Below are positions 6,442 through 12,886 of a stretch of 12,886 nucleotides of DNA, in pieces. The position numbers were made by a program, and so were the translations under genes. Location of the stretch: contig CADBPK010000300.1 of assembly GCA_902796465.1 (NCBI GenBank), positions 1-12,886 on the forward strand. The letters are read 5' to 3'. Source of the stretch: an uncultured Erysipelotrichaceae bacterium. Lineage in GTDB: Bacteria > Bacillota_I > Bacilli_A > Erysipelotrichales > Erysipelotrichaceae. Each line of letters starts with the position of its first letter. Positions within the stretch are counted from its first letter, which is position 1. Under the pieces are notes generated by a model. It ran no database searches. It was given only the letters and a program-made list of their open reading frames with translations, and was not told where the DNA came from.

Positions 6442-6473
6442 CACTGCCGGGAATTTTCTGCCTGAAGAAAGGA

Positions 6474-6507
6474 AAAGGCGTCTTTCCCTGCGGGAACCGA
6501 CGCCTTT
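6474..6507 (-). terminator. Intrinsic terminator of adhE
   Basis: On the minus strand AAAGGCGT (6507-6500) pairs with ACGCCTTT (6481-6474). An inner TTCCC/GGGAA stem with a 3-base loop continues the hairpin, and a T/C-rich tract (TTTTCCTTTC) follows. It starts 25 bases after the adhE stop. The T-run is imperfect but the hairpin is long. Confidence 0.78.
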
Positions 6508-6532
6508 ATTGTGTTCTTTGTGCTATGCGGGA

Positions 6533-9208
6533 TCAGCGGTGCTTGTAGTGAATGACCTCACCTGTCCATGCGTTCTTCAGGATCTCCTGCATATCGCGGA
6601 CCATCGGTACACGCGGATTTGCCGGTGAGCACTGGTCTTCATAGGCGAGATAGGAGAGCTTTTCAACTGCGTTCATCCAGTCTTCTTCGTTGAGATACGG
6701 CAAAGCGGAGAACTTCATTTCGATACCGCTGTCATGACCGAGGGTGGTTACGGCATTGGCGAAAGCTTCAACGCCCTGTTCCAGGGATTCTACTTTCAGA
6801 CCGATCGCCTGTGCCAGCTCGCAGTATCTGAGATCCGCATTATAATGCTTGTACTTCGGCCAGATACCCGGCTTTTCCGGTTTCGTTCCGTTGTAGCGGA
6901 TCGTATACGGCAGGAAGATCGCGTTGGCAAGTCCATGCGGCACATGGAATTCCGCGCCGACCTTATGTGCCAGGGAATGGTTCATTCCGAGGAATGCATT
7001 GGCAAATGCCATACCTGCCATTGCGGAGGCATTATGCATCTTTTCACGTGCTTCCGGATCGTTTGCGCCGTTGTGTACGGCACGCGGCAGATATTCGAAT
7101 ACCATCTGTACGGCTTTCAGCGCCAGGGCATCCGTAAAGTCAGATGCCAGAACGGAAACATACGCTTCAACTGCGTGCGTCAGGACATCCATGCCGGTAT
7201 TTGCAGTAATGGACGGCGGCAGTGTCATGGTCAGAGCCGGATCGATAATGGCTACTGTAGGCGTCAGGGAATAGTCGGTCAGCGGATACTTGATATGTGT
7301 TTCCTTGTCGGTAATGACAGCGAACGGTGTAACTTCCGAACCGGTTCCTGATGTCGTCGGGATACATACCAGATTTGCTTTTTTGCCGAGTTCCGGATAC
7401 TGGAAGGCACGCTTGCGGATATCCATGAACTTCTGTTTCAGATCATCGAAGTTGACTTCCGGATGTTCATAGTACAGCCACATGCCCTTTGCGGCATCCA
7501 TAGCTGATCCGCCGCCGAGGGCGATGATCGTATCCGGCTGGAACGCGTTCATCAGTTCCAGTCCCTTGCGGACCGTCTGGATCGACGGATCCGGTTCAAC
7601 GTCACAGAACAGTTCATAAGTGACTTTGTTGATCCTCTGTGCCAGCTGGTCTGTTACTTTATCGACGTATCCCAGCTTGACCATGCTCTGATCGGTGACG
7701 ATGAAGACTTTGCTCATTTCCCGCATGTCATGCAGGTATTCAATGGAGTTCTTCTCAATATAGATTTTGGAAGGGATCTTGAACCATTGCATATTATTTC
7801 TCCTTTCACCGACTTTCTTGATATTCAGCAGGTTGATCGTGCTGATATTGTCAGAAACACTGTTGTGACCGTAGGAACCGCAGCCCAGGGTCATTGACGG
7901 AATAAAGGAATTATAGATATTGCCGATTCCGCCGAAGGTCGAAGGAGAATTCCAGATGATGCGGCATGCCTTGATGCGGCGTCCGTATTCTCTGACCAGA
8001 TCCTCATTCGCTGTATGGATGGCAGCGGAATGACCGGTACCGTTGAACATGACCATCGCTTCCGCCTTGTTCACACCGTCGCTTACATCTTCTGCTTTCA
8101 GCATTGCCAGCACCGGAGACAGTTTTTCCCTTGTCAGCGGTTCATTCGGTCCGACTTCCTTGCATTCGGCGATGATGATGGATGTATCGGGATCTACTTC
8201 AAAACCGGCCTGCTGGGCGATCCAGTATGCGCTCTTACCCGCAACGCTGCCGTTCAGTTTCGCTGTTTCGCAGCCTTCCCCGTAGGCTTCCGCATTGAAC
8301 ATGAAGCGTTCCAGCTTTTTCTTTTCTTCCTTTGTCACATAGTGGACATTGTAGTGAAGGAACTCATTTTTCACATCATCGTAGATCTCTTTATCAACGA
8401 TAACTGCCTGTTCGGAAGCACAGACCATGCCATGGTCAAATGCTTTGGAAAGCGCAACATCGGAAACAGCCTGACGGATATCGGCAGTTGTTTCGATATA
8501 GGCAGGAACATTGCCGGCGCCGACACCGAGTGCCGGTTTTCCGCAGCTGTACGCAGCTTTTACCATGGCATTTCCGCCGGTTGCAAGAATGGTGGATACA
8601 CCCGGATGATTCATCAGCGCACTGGTCGCATCCATACTCGGTGCTTCGATCCACTGGATGCAGTCTTCCGGCGCACCGGCAGCCACAGCCGCGTCATACA
8701 TGATCTTGGCAGCGGCAGCGGAGCATTTCTGTGCATTCGGATGGAACGCGAAGATGATCGGATTTCTTGTCTTCAGACAGATCAGTGATTTGAAAATAGC
8801 AGTTGATGTCGGATTGGTGACCGGCGTAATACCGGCGACGACACCGACCGGTTCAGCGACATACTTGAGTCCCTTGACCGGATCTTCATCGATGATGCCG
8901 ACAGTCTTCTGATTGCGCATATGATTGACGACATACTCGCAGGCAAACAGGTTCTTTGTTGCTTTATCTTCAAAAACACCCCGCCCTGTCTCTTCAATTG
9001 CAAGTTTTGCCAGCTCGCCGTGCTTGTCCAGGGCGGCAACAGAGCATTTGGCAACGATATAATCGATCTTTTCCTGATCGTAAGAAGCATACGCATCCAA
9101 CGCCTTCAGTGCCTTGGCGACTTTTTCGTTCACTTCGGCAACCGGTGTCGGTCCGGCAGGTGTTTCTGGTTTGGGTGAAGCTTTGACGGTTTTTTTACGT
9201 TCAGCCAT
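6533..9208 (-). CDS. adhE: Bifunctional acetaldehyde-CoA/alcohol dehydrogenase
   Basis: An 891-residue cytoplasmic fermentation enzyme that converts acetyl-CoA to acetaldehyde and then ethanol with two NADH. Residues about 25-450 are the aldehyde dehydrogenase half: [18 protein letters not shown] (132-149), GVGAGN (228-233) and the catalytic Cys263 in MVCASEQ. Residues about 475-891 are the iron-dependent alcohol dehydrogenase half: [14 protein letters not shown] (561-574), [13 protein letters not shown] (618-630) and the expected metal ligands D674, H678, H744 and H758 in [19 protein letters not shown] and VPHGLANA. Both halves look complete. A Lys/Pro/Ala-rich extension of about 20 residues precedes the usual N-terminus. 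The start has AGGAGG eight bases upstream. It is monocistronic, with its own promoter, terminator and a Rex-like operator, fitting control by the NADH/NAD ratio. Confidence 0.98.
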   Translation of the reverse strand: MAERKKTVKASPKPETPAGPTPVAEVNEKVAKALKALDAYASYDQEKIDYIVAKCSVAALDKHGELAKLAIEETGRGVFEDKATKNLFACEYVVNHMRNQKTVGIIDEDPVKGLKYVAEPVGVVAGITPVTNPTSTAIFKSLICLKTRNPIIFAFHPNAQKCSAAAAKIMYDAAVAAGAPEDCIQWIEAPSMDATSALMNHPGVSTILATGGNAMVKAAYSCGKPALGVGAGNVPAYIETTADIRQAVSDVALSKAFDHGMVCASEQAVIVDKEIYDDVKNEFLHYNVHYVTKEEKKKLERFMFNAEAYGEGCETAKLNGSVAGKSAYWIAQQAGFEVDPDTSIIIAECKEVGPNEPLTREKLSPVLAMLKAEDVSDGVNKAEAMVMFNGTGHSAAIHTANEDLVREYGRRIKACRIIWNSPSTFGGIGNIYNSFIPSMTLGCGSYGHNSVSDNISTINLLNIKKVGERRNNMQWFKIPSKIYIEKNSIEYLHDMREMSKVFIVTDQSMVKLGYVDKVTDQLAQRINKVTYELFCDVEPDPSIQTVRKGLELMNAFQPDTIIALGGGSAMDAAKGMWLYYEHPEVNFDDLKQKFMDIRKRAFQYPELGKKANLVCIPTTSGTGSEVTPFAVITDKETHIKYPLTDYSLTPTVAIIDPALTMTLPPSITANTGMDVLTHAVEAYVSVLASDFTDALALKAVQMVFEYLPRAVHNGANDPEAREKMHNASAMAGMAFANAFLGMNHSLAHKVGAEFHVPHGLANAIFLPYTIRYNGTKPEKPGIWPKYKHYNADLRYCELAQAIGLKVESLEQGVEAFANAVTTLGHDSGIEMKFSALPYLNEEDWMNAVEKLSYLAYEDQCSPANPRVPMVRDMQEILKNAWTGEVIHYKHR

Positions 9209-9232
9209 ATTATTTCCTCCTGTTTATTTCTC

Positions 9233-9250
9233 TTGTGAAAATGATAACAT
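9233..9250. promoter_or_regulatory. Rex-like redox operator at the adhE promoter
   Basis: TTGTGAA-AATG-ATAACAT compares with the Rex pattern TTGTNAANNNNTTNACAA: the left half fits fully and the right half in five of seven positions against TTAACAA. It overlaps the -10 element and transcription start of adhE, a common Rex target in Bacillota. Rex binding would repress adhE when NADH is low. No rex gene is in the window. Confidence 0.45.
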
Positions 9251-9269
9251 ATTCAATTTTATGCCACAA
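9241..9269 (-). promoter_or_regulatory. Promoter of adhE
   Basis: On the minus strand TTGTGG (9269-9264), a 17-base spacer and TATCAT (9246-9241), with a TGT immediately before TATCAT making an extended -10. The implied leader is about 25 bases and contains the ribosome binding site. Confidence 0.7.
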
Positions 9270-9319
9270 GCAATAAACTATTTCCGTATTTGCACGGCAT
9301 TCCTGCATGCTGCTGATTC

Positions 9320-9351
9320 AAAAAAGGCAGTGTGCGCAATGGCATACTCCC
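9320..9351 (-). terminator. Intrinsic terminator of pyk
   Basis: On the minus strand GGGAGT (9351-9346) pairs with ACTGCC (9331-9326) with one mismatch. An inner TGC/GCA stem with a 6-base loop lies beyond a 1x1 internal loop, and six Ts follow. It lies 22 bases after the pyk stop and before the adhE promoter, separating the two units. Confidence 0.7.
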
Positions 9352-9372
9352 TGAATATCTGTTTGTGAAAAC

Positions 9373-10788
9373 TCAGATCGTTTCGACTTTGATCAGGTTG
9401 GCTCCGCCTGACTGCCCGGCAACACCGGCACCGGTGATGACGACTTTTTCATCCTTGTTCAGATCCATCGTATCGACAGCGGTCTTTCTTGCCATGTAGA
9501 ACAGAACTTCCGTGGACGGGAAGACTTCACACATCTTCGGCGTAACGCCCCATGAAAGCGCAAGAGAACGCCATGTCTTCTCACTTGTGGTGAGACCGAT
9601 GATATCTACCGGACTGCGGAATCTGGAAACCATCTTGGCAATTCTGCCTGACATCGTGCAGGCTACGATCGCTTTCGCCTTCACATCCATTGCCATGGTG
9701 CATGTCGCATGGGAAATGGCATCCATGTCATTCTGGATATGGAATTCATCCTGATAGAATCTCTTCTTATAATCAATGGACTTTTCAGCTGCTTCCGTGA
9801 TCTTAGCCATTGCCCTGACGGCAAGAACAGGATAAGCACCTGCGGCTGTTTCACCCGAAAGCATGACTGCACTTGTTCCGTCATAAACAGCGTTGGCAAC
9901 GTCGGAAGTTTCTGCCCTGGTCGGTCTTGGATTATGAATCATGGATTCGAGCATTTCCGTCGCTGTGATCACGCGCTTGCCGAGCATACGGCAGCGGGAG
10001 ATCAGGTCTTTCTGAATCGCCGGAAGCAGCTCAAACGCGACTTCCACGCCCATGTCTCCGCGGGCAACCATAATACCGTCGCATTCCTGGCAGATCTCGT
10101 CGATATTGTCATAGCCGGACTGGTTCTCGATCTTGGCGATCAGTTCCACCGAGTCATCCTTGCCGAGTGACTTCAGCAGATTATGTACATCCACAAGATC
10201 CTGTTTGACAGAGACAAATGAGCAGGCAATGAAGTCAATATCATTTGCCACACCGAACGCAATGTCAGACTTATCCTGTTCGGAAAGATAGATCTGCTGC
10301 ATATGCTTTCCGGGGAAACTCATGGACTTGCGGTTGGATAATTCCCCGCCTTCCAGAACTCTTGTTTCGATCCGGGTGCCGTCTGTTTTGACGACTTCAA
10401 ATTCCAGAAGCGCATTGTTCAGAAGGATCTTGTCTCCCGGTTCCAGTTCATTGGCAAGATTCTTGTAGCTGACAGATACGATCGATTCATCTCCTTCGAC
10501 CTCTTCTGTCGTGAAGGTGAATGTGCTGCCTTCTTCCAGCATGACCTTTCCGTTTTTGAATGTCCCGATACGGAATTCAGGTCCTTTGGTATCAAGCATG
10601 ATGGCGATCGGAAGATTGAGCTCTTCTCTTACTTTTTTGATCCGCTTGATCCTCTCCAGATGTTCTTCATGCGTGCCATGTGAAAAATTCAGTCTGGCGA
10701 CATTCATACCGTTCAGGCAAAGTTTACGAAGAACTTCCTCAGATTCACTTGCTGGGCCGATGGTGCATACTATTTTTGTCTTTCGCAT
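9373..10788 (-). CDS. pyk: Pyruvate kinase
   Basis: A 471-residue glycolytic enzyme that transfers phosphate from phosphoenolpyruvate to ADP, giving pyruvate and ATP. Motifs in order: RKTKIVCTIGPAS (2-14), ARLNFSHG (31-38, with R32), MLDTKGPEFRIG (64-75), the signature IAKIENQSGYDNI (217-229, catalytic K219 and E221), MVARGDMGVE (240-249), ITATEMLESM (274-283, T277) and NPRPTRAETSDVANAVYDGT (286-305). The C-terminal allosteric domain is complete. The extra C-terminal PEP-utiliser-like domain of Bacillus-type enzymes is absent, so this is the short form. The segment ILLNNALLEFEV (121-132) differs from the common DDG sequence there. The start has AAGGGGA about eight bases upstream. It precedes adhE on the same strand but is a separate unit. 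Confidence 0.98.
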   Translation of the reverse strand: MRKTKIVCTIGPASESEEVLRKLCLNGMNVARLNFSHGTHEEHLERIKRIKKVREELNLPIAIMLDTKGPEFRIGTFKNGKVMLEEGSTFTFTTEEVEGDESIVSVSYKNLANELEPGDKILLNNALLEFEVVKTDGTRIETRVLEGGELSNRKSMSFPGKHMQQIYLSEQDKSDIAFGVANDIDFIACSFVSVKQDLVDVHNLLKSLGKDDSVELIAKIENQSGYDNIDEICQECDGIMVARGDMGVEVAFELLPAIQKDLISRCRMLGKRVITATEMLESMIHNPRPTRAETSDVANAVYDGTSAVMLSGETAAGAYPVLAVRAMAKITEAAEKSIDYKKRFYQDEFHIQNDMDAISHATCTMAMDVKAKAIVACTMSGRIAKMVSRFRSPVDIIGLTTSEKTWRSLALSWGVTPKMCEVFPSTEVLFYMARKTAVDTMDLNKDEKVVITGAGVAGQSGGANLIKVETI

Positions 10789-10818
10789 TATTATGGTCCC
10801 CTTTATATTTATAAGACA

Positions 10819-10847
10819 ATTATACTCTTAATACTGTATATAAAAAC
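10819..10847 (-). promoter_or_regulatory. Probable pyk promoter
   Basis: A perfect minus-strand TATAAT (10824-10819) lies about 30 bases upstream of the pyk start. The -35 region is only T-rich (GTTTTT or TTTTTA at 16-17 bases), so the -10 carries most of the evidence. The surroundings are very AT-rich. Confidence 0.5.
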
Positions 10848-10877
10848 GTGAAAGAAATGTGAATTTAACCGATTTTC

Positions 10878-10923
10878 AAAGCATTTATGTGCTTTTTGAA
10901 AGCAGGATTCAAAATGCTTTTTT
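10878..10923. repeat. Tandem AAAGCA/TGCTTT inverted repeats in an AT-rich spacer
   Basis: AAAGCA occurs at 10878 and 10899 and TGCTTT at 10890 and 10915, giving two successive 6-bp inverted repeats; the second is followed by more Ts (10918-10923). No gene ends here on the plus strand. It may be a weak terminator protecting the PadR promoter from read-through, or chance in AT-rich sequence. Confidence 0.35.
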
Positions 10924-10942
10924 CATGGTCCCCCTGTCCGTG

Positions 10943-10971
10943 TTGACAACAGTCATAAAGCATATTATACT
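10943..10971 (+). promoter_or_regulatory. Strong promoter of the padR operon
   Basis: A consensus TTGACA (10943-10948), a 17-base spacer and TATACT (10966-10971), one mismatch from consensus. It precedes the padR start by 32 bases and abuts an 18-bp palindrome, as expected for an autoregulated repressor. Confidence 0.8.
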
Positions 10972-10988
10972 ATTCCACAAGTGGAATA
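10971..10988. promoter_or_regulatory. Putative PadR operator
   Basis: TATTCCAC-AA-GTGGAATA is a perfect inverted repeat with 8-bp arms. It begins at the last base of the -10 hexamer and covers the expected transcription start. A dimer bound here would block initiation. PadR-family repressors commonly bind such palindromes in their own promoters. Confidence 0.7.
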
Positions 10989-11003
10989 TAAAGGGGCAGT
11001 GTT

Positions 11004-11579
11004 ATGCTGAAACATGGTATCCTCGGACTCATCAGCAATTCCGACAAGACCGGCTACGAGATCATGACGGTATTCAGGGATTCCCTGAGTCATTTCTGGT
11101 CCGCGCAGACCAGCCAGATCTACCGGGAACTGCAAACATTGCAGAAAGCGGGATGGATCAGCCGGAAACATGTCGAACAGACTGGCAGGCCGGACAAGAA
11201 TGTTTTTTCCATCACGCCGGCCGGACATGAAGAACTGATCCGCTGGCTCAGGGAAGACAACATCCCGGCAGAACTGAGGAACCCGTTCCTGCTGAAGACC
11301 TTCTTCATGGGCGAGCTGCCCGTAGAGGAAAACATCGCTTTTTTCAAAGCGTTCCGCGACGCTTCCGTCTTTCCGGACGAAGGCAGGCAGGTAACTGCAA
11401 GTGCCGACCTGTATGCCATGGCGGTGGATCATCCGGAAAAGGCAGTTTACTGGAAGCTCACCATCGCGTTCGGGATGATGTATGAAAAGATGCAGCGGGA
11501 ATGGTGCGATTACTGTCTGCAGGAACTGGAAGCGTTCCGTCAGAAACAACAAGAAAACACGGAGGACATACAGCAATGA
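11004..11579 (+). CDS. PadR-family transcriptional regulator
   Basis: A 191-residue protein with the PadR layout. A winged-helix domain (about 1-80) opens with LKHGILGLISNSDKTGYEI, has the recognition-helix region SQIYRELQTLQKAGWI (37-52) and a wing near GRPDKNVFSITPAG (61-74). A helical C-terminal dimerisation domain resembling Vir_act_alpha_C ends in a Gln/Glu-rich coil. The start is supported by AAGGGG seven bases upstream. It probably represses its own operon through the palindrome at 10971-10988. Its stop overlaps the next start (ATGA), so regulator and flavoprotein are translationally coupled. The inducer is unknown. The family is clear; the target is inferred from position. Confidence 0.93.
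   Translation: MLKHGILGLISNSDKTGYEIMTVFRDSLSHFWSAQTSQIYRELQTLQKAGWISRKHVEQTGRPDKNVFSITPAGHEELIRWLREDNIPAELRNPFLLKTFFMGELPVEENIAFFKAFRDASVFPDEGRQVTASADLYAMAVDHPEKAVYWKLTIAFGMMYEKMQREWCDYCLQELEAFRQKQQENTEDIQQ
11561..11566 (+). promoter_or_regulatory. Ribosome binding site fixing the flavoprotein start at 11576
   Basis: GGAGGA lies nine bases before the ATG at 11576, inside the padR coding region. The frame is open upstream to about 11501, but the longer version would overlap padR by about 80 bases and add an unstructured N-terminus, so 11576 is preferred. Confidence 0.85.
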
Positions 11580-12064
11580 AAGTAATCATTCATGACCTGG
11601 ATGACAGGTATGACGAACTTTTCAGATCAAAATTCGATCATGTTCTGGCAGCGGACGGGAAATACGCGCCTTGCCAGGGATGCTTCGGATGCTGGACAAA
11701 GCATCCGGCAGAATGCTTTATGAAAGATAAACTGAACCAGGTATGCCGCATCATCGGACAGGCAGACGAACTGGTGATCATAACGAAGAATCTTTACGGA
11801 GAATACAGTGGTCCGGTCAAGAATATCCTGGACCGTTCCATCGGCACATCCACACCGTTCAGCACATATCGGGGCAGACAGATGCATCATACGCTGCGCT
11901 ACGGGAAACATGACTTGTGGAAAGTCATCGTCTGGGGTGATATTACGGATGCGGAAAAAGATACATTCCGCTATCTGGCGGAACGCAATGCCGTCAACGA
12001 CGGATTTGAACACGCAGAAGTGATCTTTCTGCCGGATCTCACGGAAATGGAGGCCGCTTTATGA
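11576..12064 (+). CDS. Small flavodoxin-fold protein with compact four-Cys motif (Isf-like)
   Basis: A 162-residue protein related to NADPH-dependent FMN reductases and iron-sulfur flavoproteins. Residues 33-47 read CQGCFGCWTKHPAEC, with C33, C36, C39 and C47. This spacing resembles the compact cluster motif of iron-sulfur flavoproteins (Isf), which bind a 4Fe-4S cluster beside FMN. NLYGEYSGPVKNILDR (72-87) matches the segment that in this family reads P.Y.....P.K...DR and contacts the flavin. The N-terminal phosphate loop (usually GSPR..GNT) is missing: after strand MKVIIHD the chain goes quickly to the Cys motif. It overlaps padR by four bases (ATGA) and the next gene by four bases (ATGA). 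It likely carries electrons or reduces a small molecule, perhaps together with its downstream partner. Confidence 0.8.
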   Translation: MKVIIHDLDDRYDELFRSKFDHVLAADGKYAPCQGCFGCWTKHPAECFMKDKLNQVCRIIGQADELVIITKNLYGEYSGPVKNILDRSIGTSTPFSTYRGRQMHHTLRYGKHDLWKVIVWGDITDAEKDTFRYLAERNAVNDGFEHAEVIFLPDLTEMEAAL

Positions 12065-12825
12065 AAACAGTACTGATCAACTGCAGCCCCAAGAAAAACT
12101 TCTGTGCTTCCTCCTATTTCCTATTCCTGCAGAAGGTGTTCCTCACCGGTGAAAAAGTAACGGAAAAACTGCGCACAGCAGCGGATCATGAACGCATCCT
12201 TGCGCAGTTGAAAGACGCGCAGGCTGTCGTATTCTGCCTGCCGCTCTATGTGGATGGCGTTCCTTCCCACGTTCTTCCGTTTATGCAGGCAATGGAGTCA
12301 TTCTGTAAGGAGAACGATCTTCATCTCAATGTTTACTGCATAGCCAATAATGGATTTATCGAAGGCAGACAGAATGAACCGCTGATGCAGGTATTCGAGA
12401 ATTTCTGTCACCGTGCAGGCCTCATGTGGGGCGGCGGAGTCGGCATCGGCGGCGGGGTGATGCTGAATGTAACAAGGATCCTGTTTATCGTGGATATTGC
12501 CCTGCTTGTACTGAATACGATCCTCAGTGCGGTCAATACCGGGAACTTTTTCCCGAAGGAAGCGTGGATCAGTTTTGCGGAGAACGCTGCCCTTCTGCTG
12601 TACTTCAATTTGGGTGTATTGTACTATCTCGGCCGCATGGGTTCCGCCATCCGCAAAGGCACTTCTTCCGGCAAAAAATACACCCGGATCCTGATCCCTT
12701 CGTTTATCTTTATCATCTTCGCGGATATCTTCTTCATTATCATCTCTCTCTTCGAAGGCGGTCTGTTCCGCGGCTGGCTTGCAAGAAAACCATTTGAAAG
12801 AAATCGAGTAGGAGGAACTAAGTAA
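12061..12825 (+). CDS. Flavodoxin-like protein with C-terminal membrane domain, 3' end replaced by group II intron
   Basis: A 254-residue protein as read. The N-terminus has a flavodoxin/NAD(P)H-oxidoreductase-like strand and phosphate loop, LINCSPKKNFCASSYF (5-20), then VVFCLPLYVDGVPSHVLPFM (56-75), the segment that contacts flavin in this family. Gly-rich GGGVGIGGGVM lies at 124-134. Three membrane segments follow (about 139-157, 174-191 and 209-231) with a basic tail. It lacks the Cys cluster of the preceding protein, whose stop it overlaps (ATGA). Codons from about 12803 onward (the last six to seven residues) and the TAA lie in the 3' end of a group II intron inserted on the other strand, so the native C-terminus is lost or altered. 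It may still be functional because the folded part is retained. Fold recognition is moderate and the role unknown. Confidence 0.75.
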   Translation: MKTVLINCSPKKNFCASSYFLFLQKVFLTGEKVTEKLRTAADHERILAQLKDAQAVVFCLPLYVDGVPSHVLPFMQAMESFCKENDLHLNVYCIANNGFIEGRQNEPLMQVFENFCHRAGLMWGGGVGIGGGVMLNVTRILFIVDIALLVLNTILSAVNTGNFFPKEAWISFAENAALLLYFNLGVLYYLGRMGSAIRKGTSSGKKYTRILIPSFIFIIFADIFFIIISLFEGGLFRGWLARKPFERNRVGGTK

Positions 12826-12856
12826 AGGTTCCTCCTTTACTTAGCCCCGACCTCTC
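12803..12856 (-). ncRNA. Group II intron domain 6 with branch-point A
   Basis: On the minus strand GAGAGG (12856-12851) pairs with CCT/CTC around an unpaired A at 12809. Above a small internal loop there is a long stem: GGGG plus CTAAGTAAAGG pairs with CCTTTACTTAG plus TTCC, with loop AGGAA. The 11-bp part (12818-12828 with 12834-12844) is perfect. The stem is longer than in many introns. Confidence 0.82.
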
Positions 12857-12861
12857 ACACC

Positions 12862-12886
12862 ACCGTACGTACCGTTCGGTATACGG
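12862..12886 (-). ncRNA. Group II intron domain 5, partial
   Basis: The minus strand from the window edge reads CCGTATACCG, a short loop, then CGGTACGTACGG. Two 5-bp helices flank a 2-base bulge, as in the catalytic domain 5. The leading GAG of the catalytic AGC region would lie just outside the window. Confidence 0.78.

Larger units (their letters stand above)
12803..12886 (-). mobile_element. Group II intron, 3' end (domains 5 and 6), continues beyond the right edge
   Basis: The minus strand reads domain 5, a linker, domain 6 and the 3' splice boundary. Domain 5 (12886-12862) has the helix CCGTA/TACGG with the 2-base CG bulge, as in known group II introns. Domain 6 has a basal helix GAGAGG/CCT-A-CTC with a bulged A seven bases from the 3' end, the expected branch point, and the intron ends in AT. 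The intron-encoded reverse transcriptase and the 5' end would lie right of the window. The intron lies antisense to the flavodoxin-like gene at 12061, so it cannot be spliced from that gene's mRNA. Confidence 0.88.

Noticed and set aside
8015..8788. Plus-strand reading frame of 257 codons inside adhE
   Set aside because: It is antisense to the highly conserved aldehyde dehydrogenase half of AdhE, and its translation matches no family I know.
12818..12844. 11-bp inverted repeat after the last gene as an intrinsic terminator
   Set aside because: There is no T-run after the stem on the plus strand, and the repeat fits domain 6 of the group II intron on the minus strand, with the branch-point A and domain 5 in the right places.

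Overview
The window looks like chromosomal DNA from a low-to-medium-GC Bacillota (Firmicutes) bacterium, plausibly a gut anaerobe of the Erysipelotrichales/Clostridia type. The evidence is strong AGGAGG-type ribosome binding sites, sigma-A-like promoters, short intrinsic terminators with T-runs, a fermentative AdhE, and an XpaC-like protein. The genus cannot be fixed from the sequence. No tRNA, rRNA or CRISPR array was seen, and no gene-free stretch exceeds 300 bases.

Left part (1-3620). The end of a Fic/RhuM-type protein enters from the left edge; its Fic motif has Cys where Asn is expected. A TetR-family regulator on the minus strand then diverges from a two-gene plus-strand operon of extended short-chain dehydrogenase/reductase (SDR) proteins. 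The second SDR has a C-terminal extension ending in a Cys/His treble-clef-like zinc ribbon. The TetR/SDR intergenic region holds five copies of one 6-bp half-site, forming two perfect 15-bp palindromes; one fills the spacer of the SDR promoter. An intrinsic terminator closes the operon.

Middle part (3627-6441). This is a group of envelope proteins: a PrsW-like intramembrane protease (minus), an XpaC-family membrane protein followed by a small single-pass membrane protein (plus), and a lipoprotein with its own promoter and terminator.

Central metabolism (6474-10850, minus strand). Bifunctional aldehyde/alcohol dehydrogenase adhE and pyruvate kinase pyk are separate transcription units. pyk has a hairpin terminator. 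adhE has an extended -10 promoter overlapped by a Rex-like (redox-sensing) operator.

Right part (10920-12886). A PadR-family regulator sits behind a near-consensus promoter with a perfect 18-bp palindrome at the start site. It is translationally coupled through two ATGA overlaps to a small flavodoxin-fold protein with a compact four-Cys motif and to a flavodoxin-like protein with a membrane C-terminus. That last gene runs into the 3' end (domains 5 and 6) of a group II intron inserted on the minus strand, which supplies its final codons and stop. The window ends inside domain 5.

The main candidates for something under-described are the TetR/SDR/SDR-zinc-ribbon module and the PadR/split-flavodoxin operon. 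In the latter, one protein carries the cysteine motif without an FMN phosphate loop, and the other carries the phosphate loop plus membrane segments without the cysteine motif.
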